Below the pieces are notes generated by a model. It searched no databases. It had not been told where the DNA came from and was given only the letters and a program-made list of their open reading frames with translations. Source: Omphiscola glabra (Eukaryota; Mollusca; Gastropoda; Lymnaeidae). From it: 64,000 nucleotides of DNA. Of the stretch, positions 58,601 through 64,000 are shown in pieces. The stretch is taken from assembly GCA_964017045.1 (NCBI GenBank), contig OZ024797.1, forward strand, positions 16,264,863-16,328,862, written 5' to 3'. A program made the position numbers and the translations under genes. The first letter of the stretch is position 1; each line of letters starts with the position of its first letter.

Positions 58601-61600
58601 TTCTTTATGATGTCTTCATCAATGGGCACCTGGTAAGTCCTTTCTAGTTTTCCAAGCTTTTGCTCCATATTGTAGGACTGTTTTGACATTTGTGTTAAAG
58701 ATTCTGACTTTGGTTTGCAGCTTCAGCTCCTACAACTCCCATATTTTCTTTAATTGCACAAATGCTGATATAGCTTTTCCAATGCTAGCCCTTACATCTG
58801 TGTTGGATCCGCCATTTATGTTGATGGTGCTGCCTAAGAATGTGAAGGACTCCACTTCTTCCAGTGAATTCTTGCCAGAGAGATATTCTCTTGGTTGGCT
58901 GAGTTTACCTTCATGATCTTTCTTGCTTTTATTTATACTGAGTCCGAGCTGTGCTGAAATAGTGGGACAAAAGTGCAATGTTGTCTGCAAAGTCTATGTC
59001 ATTCAGTTGTTCCATGAGTATCCACTGTATACAATTCCTCTTTTTGTCTGTGGATTTTTTCATTATCCAGACAAGACTATTAGGTAAGGTAAAATACATG
59101 GAGTACTATGAATGGGGGCATTCATGGACTATTAATTATCTTTTTAAAATCTGGTTAAAACAACTCAGGCTGCACACTGTCTGTACTATGGACACTCGAC
59201 AGTGTAAGTGATGCTGCCTGAAGTGTTTGTAGGCAGTGAGTGAATGAATTTTACTGTACTTGTATACTGGATAAAATGCAGTTAGTGGCAGGGCCGGCGA
59301 TGTCTTCAACTGTATACAGGTCATGGAGGTTCCCCAGGTTAACTACCCTCCCCAGAAATTTTTTTATTTTTGTATTGAAATTGGGGAGGGGTTAATTATG
59401 TTGCAATGTCCCATTAAATTTCAACATTATAATTCAATAAATGAGTGGCATACAGGTATTTTATTTTCAAACAATAAAAAAACAGAAATTTTAACCATGC
59501 ACACATATTTTTTCTGGTGTTCATCTTGGGGTATCGGCAAGGATGATTTTCTCTTTTTATTTCTTTTGAAACTTGTAAATTGAATTTTAGTAATAACCAA
59601 ATGAAAAACTTCATTTTAACTTATTTCCTATTAACGGTATCGATTGTCAGATTATGTTTTTGACATGAATAACACTCAGTGAAGAACAAGAAAGATATAA
59701 TCATTCAGGTCAAACTGTTGGTCCTGTCACCCTAAGTCCAGTGTTGGGATACCCAAAGTGATGTCACTGCTCTTAAGTTGAGACAACTCTTGACAAAACC
59801 CATGCCACTACTACACATTTACCCCTACTGACTGGCTTCTTCTAGGTACTTGGGTAAATCAGTTTTCTGCTTGTGTAAAATCATTGCAGAGTTACTTACT
59901 TGTTCCTTGTTCAACTTTATGTCCACTTGAATTAAGTCTGTCATATTAAATTTCTTGTAGAAACTCCACCAAACTCAATTTTCATGATAACCACTTTTTA
60001 GAGCATCCAAATATCTACAATGGGCAAATTAAAAGTACCCCCAACCTACCGCAACAATTTTTTTAATTTTCAAAACAGTCACCACAGGATACCATTTCCT
60101 CCCTGGATACCATTTTCAAGATGTCTGAATCCACCTCAGCAAATTATTTTTAAATCTTAAGTAATCTGATTAATAAACAATGTTAAAAGAACTATATTAA
60201 GTTATTTGAGGTTAATATAATCAACTAAGAAGTCATAAATATAGATATTTTTATTGTATTTCTATATATCAATAGTGAAACTTCCACTCCCATTTAATAG
60301 GCCTTTTAAGGAGTTTTGTATATGCTACCTGACACATTTGTAGAATGGAAATATGAAGAAAAACATATTTTATCTTGATAACATATTTAAAATTAAGATA
60401 TTTTTTAGTATTTAGATGAATTGATATATTGAAAATAATTACACAAAAAATATACTTTGTTTTATTTTATTTAAAGGCCTATCCAATGACATCATAATGT
60501 TAATCATATTAGCAATTTCTAGGCAATAGTTGAAGCAGCACAATTCTTTTTTAATTGTAGGGATTCTATAAAAAACTAATGCTACACTTAGCAAAAAGAA
60601 TATAGACTTGAAAGATACCCCCTATTGCTATGCAAGAAAAACTCCTACTAGAATCAGAATATTGCACATTTAATATCAGTTATTAATTTAGTTATCGGAG
60701 ACAGCAAATTAAATTAAAATTTTTAAGGGACACATGAGTTCACCAATCCATATGCTACTTATTATTGTTTCCCTTTTCAATACGAACAATTAGATATACA
60801 TGACCCCATATTTTGGAGAATATTGTTCATGTTGTGTTAATATTCAAATATGACAAATGGAAATTTTACGGCCATTTTGAATATTTATTTCGTCCTCTTG
60901 CGTACCGCAGAATTTATTATATGATGTCTGTTTGGATAATGTTATGGCAATCACTGATTTATATGGTTTGTTATGTTATCTTCATTAATTCCTTAAATAC
61001 CTTCAATTTACTGCTCTTTTTTAACATCTCTATCAACTCTCTGTCCAGTTTTTATTTTAGTCACTTTTATATTTTCCTATATCTCTCAATTATCAGAGTT
61101 ATCCCAAAATAATTCACGAAAAAAATCATAACTTTCTTTAGAATAGACCTACAAACATAAATTTGGTATCGATCAATGAATAGCAATTTTCAGGCCCTAT
61201 CTAACCAGCTACTTCTTAAAGCTATAGCTTCATTTTGAAAATTTTACCCAAGTACCTACTTCTTCTTCTTCTTTGCCTTTTCATCTCACATTGGAGTATA
61301 AGTCTAAGTATAGGGCATAGATGATAGGCCAGTAACGTTTGTTTTTCCAGGCCCTCCGGTCTCTAGCTATAGCCTGTGCTCTCTAACTCTTTGATGTCTT
61401 TGTTAATGACTACAAATAAAAGTACTATCTACGACTATTATAATTGTTATTAAAAAAGTTTCATAATTAATTAGAATTAGATAATAGTATCAGTAACAGT
61501 CTAACACTTAATATTAATTAAATAATAATAAAAAAGTCAGTACTGTAAAGTAAAGTACAAATTAAGTTCCTATCAAATCCTATTGTCTATGAATAGTAAT

Positions 61601-61796
61601 GAGCCATCCATTCCTAATTCATTCAATCAAGCAGACATGATGATAATAAACAGATGAAAAGTCAGTTCATGTATGATGTAGATTTGAAATAGTTCTTTAC
61701 CTGTTCTACTGAAGTTTGTGTAGGCACACCTTCATCGTTAAATCTACGACTATCAAATGAAGGTGATAAACAGCGAAATCTGGACGGATCTGCCAT
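49696..61796 (-). CDS. FNTB: FNTB, protein farnesyltransferase beta subunit
   Basis: With the alpha subunit, FNTB attaches farnesyl to the CaaX cysteine of Ras, lamins and others in the cytosol. Exons (minus): 61796-61701, 56469-56402, 55987-55930, 55606-55515, 53792-53743, 53490-53388, 52938-52855, 52680-52594, 52068-51939, 51310-51178, 51032-50918, 50704-50590, 49803-49696. GT-AG throughout, phases continuous, 412 residues (human 437). The alpha-alpha barrel repeats show as [25 protein letters not shown] and [10 protein letters not shown]. Zinc ligands expected from the human enzyme are present: Asp279 and Cys281 in [10 protein letters not shown] and His345 in [28 protein letters not shown] is diagnostic. 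Introns carry hAT and LINE insertions. It faces MAX tail to tail. Confidence 0.97.
49968..50405. repeat. Degenerate about 37-bp minisatellite in the last FNTB intron
   Basis: About eleven units built on gaatcttttcatggcactat plus ttacattaccgctttatt, with many substitutions and small indels. It lies between exons 50704-50590 and 49803-49696. Confidence 0.9.
52267..52544. mobile_element. hAT-type MITE, degenerate right end
   Basis: A 278-bp element starting caggggtcggcaacctttt and containing gcgggctgcattaccc near the right end. It is flanked by an exact 8-bp duplication, ccttagac (52259-52266, 52545-52552). The right terminus (ccagcacta) matches the left poorly. It sits 50 bp or less from FNTB exon 52680-52594. 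Confidence 0.82.
54755..55486 (+). mobile_element. RTE-like LINE 3' part, recently inserted
   Basis: An open frame at 54776-55405 encodes 209 residues of a reverse transcriptase C-terminus ([60 protein letters not shown]) without a stop. A short 3' segment ends in an atgatgatgatga tail, usual for RTE elements. It is 5'-truncated. It lies in an FNTB intron, antisense to FNTB, ending about 30 bp from the donor of exon 55606-55515. Confidence 0.88.
57025..57838. mobile_element. hAT-type non-autonomous element, 814 bp
   Basis: Ends cagggccggccct and ggctggccctg form inverted repeats; inner parts gcggggccctatgcg and cccactgcgtaggttg also pair roughly. An exact 8-bp duplication, gttgttag, flanks it (57017-57024 and 57839-57846). 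No transposase frame remains. It lies in FNTB intron 1. Confidence 0.93.
58112..58165. mobile_element. Fragment of a hAT-type MITE left end
   Basis: cagtggtcggccactcatag followed by ctccaattgc resembles the left end of the element at 22779-22972, but no matching right end or duplication was found. Confidence 0.4.
58340..58996 (-). mobile_element. LINE reverse transcriptase 3' part, decayed
   Basis: The minus strand reads from an FADN box (equivalent of FADD) near 58990 through [35 protein letters not shown] text and [20 protein letters not shown] to [15 protein letters not shown]. Frameshifts break it into pieces. Its C-terminal third is the homologue of the fragment at 24777-25199. Confidence 0.85.
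59000..61700. other. FNTB intron 1, right part
   Basis: AT-rich intron DNA. A cagggccggcgatgtc motif at 59289 resembles a hAT left end, and 61260-61420 (cttcttcttctttgcctttt...) looks like another LINE 3' end on the minus strand. The 99-codon open frame at 60813-61112 is hydrophobic and AT-driven; I do not regard it as a gene. Confidence 0.4.
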
Positions 61797-62745
61797 AGCC
61801 TATCATATGAAGACAAGTTTTGGTTAATTTTAACTGACTTGCTAAATTATTATTTTTAAAAAAAATATGTCTGATAATATTGAGTCAAGCACAAAACAAC
61901 AACATAAACATGGTAATGGTAAGTACCTCTTCTTTAAGTTGGCTTTCCTATAACCGAAATCATTCAAAAGATTCGAGATAATTTCAGTTTCCGTACTTTT
62001 GTTAACCTGAGTACTGTAATATTAACAAAAAAATATAATAATATTTAGCCTATAATAAGGCGGAGAAATGTTGAGAAATATGAAACACAGGGTAGGAGGA
62101 AAACTAAGGTATGTATACCAGTTAACAGTTTATCTTGAAATTCACACAAGATAATTCTTTTTATATTTAAATTTTTATTTGTACAGTTGCTTTGTTTACT
62201 TTTACCTTTTTTCCACACGACACGCGTCCTTTGTTTTATTGTCTTTTTTGTTTTCATTCAATTTAGTAGTAGGGGTCCAACCATATGTTATATTTTATTA
62301 TTTTCAAAAATTAATAATTCCACTTTTGGTATTTTTATGCACTGCAATATTACTTATATTAATATTATTATTAAAATGGAGAATCATTGCTTTGCCTTAA
62401 TGCATATTTTCACAATAAATAAACTAAATCATAGTAATATATAATAGGTTATAATTACTATATTACAGTTTAACAAAGCTTAAGGAAAATGTCAACTTTG
62501 CTTTGTAAAATTTCATTTGAGCAGTATGTAAGTTTAACTTTTATTATTTTTGCAGTGTCTTTAATGTTGAGTAATGGATTTTGGCCTTACTCTAATAATT
62601 TTGAATCAACTTCCGTAAAGGGAATGTATTCTGCTTTACAGTTTGACAACACATCAATGTTGTCAGATTATTATAGTTAAAATAAAAACTATCCGATAAC
62701 TTTTCATTTTACCCATTGTCACTCATTGTGTATTCAATAGATACA
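61797..62745. promoter_or_regulatory. Divergent FNTB-COG2 promoter region
   Basis: 949 bp separate the FNTB and COG2 start codons, transcribed away from each other. No strong motif was recognised. A small ORF (62489-62680) with a hydrophobic stretch lies upstream of COG2 and is probably not coding. Confidence 0.45.
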
Positions 62746-62829
62746 ATGACTGTCGACGTAGCTAATAAAGGCTTTACCCTTCCATCCGGCCCCTCCACTT
62801 TATGTTTCGATAAAGAAGAATTCATGAAA
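62746..62829 (+). CDS. COG2: COG2 first coding exon (partial gene)
   Basis: COG2 is part of lobe A of the conserved oligomeric Golgi complex, which tethers vesicles recycling within the Golgi. The exon is 84 bp (28 codons) from ATG to a donor gtaggt, phase 0. Its sequence LPSGPSTLCFDKEEFMK matches the conserved COG2 N-terminus, and the break after FMK fits the position before the family's next acidic segment (from memory). No second exon is visible before the window ends, so intron 1 exceeds 1.1 kb. The start is the only in-frame ATG before the motif. Identity rests on one short exon. Confidence 0.8.
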
Positions 62830-63017
62830 GTAGGTTATAAAATATTCCATAAAATAACTTAAATTTACTTTAAATAAACTTTACACTTTACTTTACTTTC
62901 CTGAATTCTACCCTTACTTACTGGATATAGACTACAGACAAATTATTTATACTAAATATTATAGTAGGCCTAAATAAAATATTTAAATTAGAAAATTTTT
63001 AAAGAGCTTAATGTTAA

Positions 63018-63842
63018 GAAAGTGTCTACACGTCCGGCGCGCCAGACTTTTTATCCCCTGCACTAAACGTCCGGCGCGCCTGACTTTTTAGTGCAGGAGC
63101 TATACGTCCGGCGACCAAATCACATGACCGCCGTAACAAACTCTACTTCTCAGTACTGACCTAGTTTTAAGATAAGGCATCTACATAAATCTGTGTGGTC
63201 TTGTGGTAGAAAAGACGCTTAGCGACCTTACGATACGTGATAGGTTACTGGATCGGGAACGAGTTTTAGTTTTTTTTTCTTATTTTTTAATTAAAAGTAT
63301 ATTTTATATTTAATTTATTATGTTTATTTGTAGCAGTAGTCAGAGCTTTATGAGATGTTTAACCAATATAAAGGACTTTTTTTTTTTTATTTTTTTTTTT
63401 TTGAGTCGGAATCAAATAGTAATACTAGTACGTCTACTACTACTAACACTACTAGTTAGTTAAGTCAAGTAGAGGCCCACTAGTTTAATATTCACAGTCA
63501 AATGCTTACAGTTTATGTATCTCATAGTCATAGCATATGAATATATTAACATGTTCAGTATTTATTATCTAGGGATCGGCTGACTAATATATTTAATTAC
63601 TGTACACAATATTGGAATATCATATGCAATGCAACTATTTTGCCGGCGACCTCTTGTCACATGACCCGACGGAATAATAACACCTACTAGTCGTCCGGCG
63701 GTCACATGACATATCTTCCACTAGCGGTCACTAGCTCGCTGGAAAAATTTCTCTAACTAGGCGTCCCGGTCATGTGACTTGGTCGCCAGACTTTTTATCT
63801 CCCGCACTAAACGTCCGGCGCGCCGGAAGTGTAGACACTGCC
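63018..63842. mobile_element. CpG-rich long inverted-repeat element in COG2 intron 1
   Basis: Outer ends read aagtgtctacacgtccggcg and, inverted, cagtgtctacacttccggcg. Inside each, cgtccggcgcgcc, agactttttatc and accaa(a/g)tcacatgaccg recur, so at least 80 bp of each end are imperfect inverted copies. The direct repeat taatgttaa flanks it (63009-63017 and 63843-63851). It is a strong CpG island-like contrast to its AT-rich surroundings. A TIR transposon or MITE is likely; the superfamily is not determined. Confidence 0.75.
63196..63280 (+). ncRNA. Possible tRNA-like segment inside the 63.0-63.8 kb element
   Basis: gtggtcttgtggtagaaaag resembles an A-box, ggttactggatcgggaac a diverged B-box, and a T-run follows at about 63271. 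I could not pair a convincing acceptor stem. Low confidence. Confidence 0.2.
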
Positions 63843-64000
63843 TAATGTTAACTTTTGAGACAGAGCCATAACTTAAATGTTTTAAAACTATTAAAAGACA
63901 AGTTTAGTTTTACAAAAGTTTAGGACTTGGCCTGTAATGGGTAGAGTGAAAGGAGCCCTAAGTCTAACTAAGCATCTTACTTTTATGCGATTGGTAGATT

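Noticed and set aside
60813..61112. 99-codon hydrophobic ORF in FNTB intron 1
   Set aside because: AT-driven F/I/L/Y composition, no splice context or family resemblance; probably chance.
62489..62680. 63-codon ORF with a possible membrane segment upstream of COG2
   Set aside because: Short, single, no recognisable domain, in the presumed promoter or 5' leader; not enough to call a gene.
1..64000. CRISPR-like arrays among the many tandem repeats
   Set aside because: The arrays are head-to-tail without unique spacers, and the genome is eukaryotic.

Overview
The window is nuclear DNA of an invertebrate animal. It is AT-rich, its genes are split into many short GT-AG exons, and it carries many minisatellites, hAT-type miniature elements, non-LTR retrotransposon remnants and one Ty3/Gypsy element. 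The protein relatives and the repeat style would suit a lophotrochozoan, possibly a gastropod mollusc, but that placement is inference. I re-assembled the exons by hand on both strands, using splice signals and phase continuity. Automatic ORF calling mostly misses these genes because the exons are short.

Layout from left to right. 1-4370: a 67-bp satellite and several short tandem arrays, with no gene recognised. 4788-15839 (minus): BBS1, a BBSome subunit, with fourteen coding exons; the tiny first exon is unresolved. Its intron between 6423 and 11335 holds a 4.35-kb Ty3/Gypsy retrotransposon with LTRs that differ at one base, but with broken gag and pol. 17.2-20.9 kb: the divergent spacer between BBS1 and MUS81, holding a hAT MITE, a decayed LINE and a piggyBac-like MITE. 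20947-32761 (plus): MUS81, the structure-specific endonuclease, 16 exons and about 858 codons, with a long linker. 32.8-40.5 kb: minisatellites, LINE pieces, a hAT deletion derivative and G-runs. 40549-45156 (plus): MAX, a bHLH-zipper factor, 6 exons including an 18-nt microexon. 49696-61796 (minus): FNTB, the protein farnesyltransferase beta subunit, 13 exons, 412 residues. 62746-62829 (plus): first coding exon of COG2, a Golgi tethering subunit, which continues beyond the window.

The genes serve different housekeeping roles: cilia traffic, DNA repair, transcription, prenylation and Golgi tethering. They do not form one pathway. MAX and FNTB face each other tail to tail, as I recall they also do in human 14q23. 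BBS1/MUS81 and FNTB/COG2 are head-to-head pairs that may share promoter regions.

I did not find a clearly new biological system. The strongest leads are: a MAX microexon that lengthens the HLH loop; a MUS81 exon whose 3' end and splice donor are duplicated as an in-frame 21-bp repeat; a BBS1 stop codon lying inside a minisatellite unit; a young but defective Gypsy element inserted in a minisatellite; a CpG-rich inverted-repeat element in COG2 intron 1; and an orphan 59-codon exon-like segment near BBS1.
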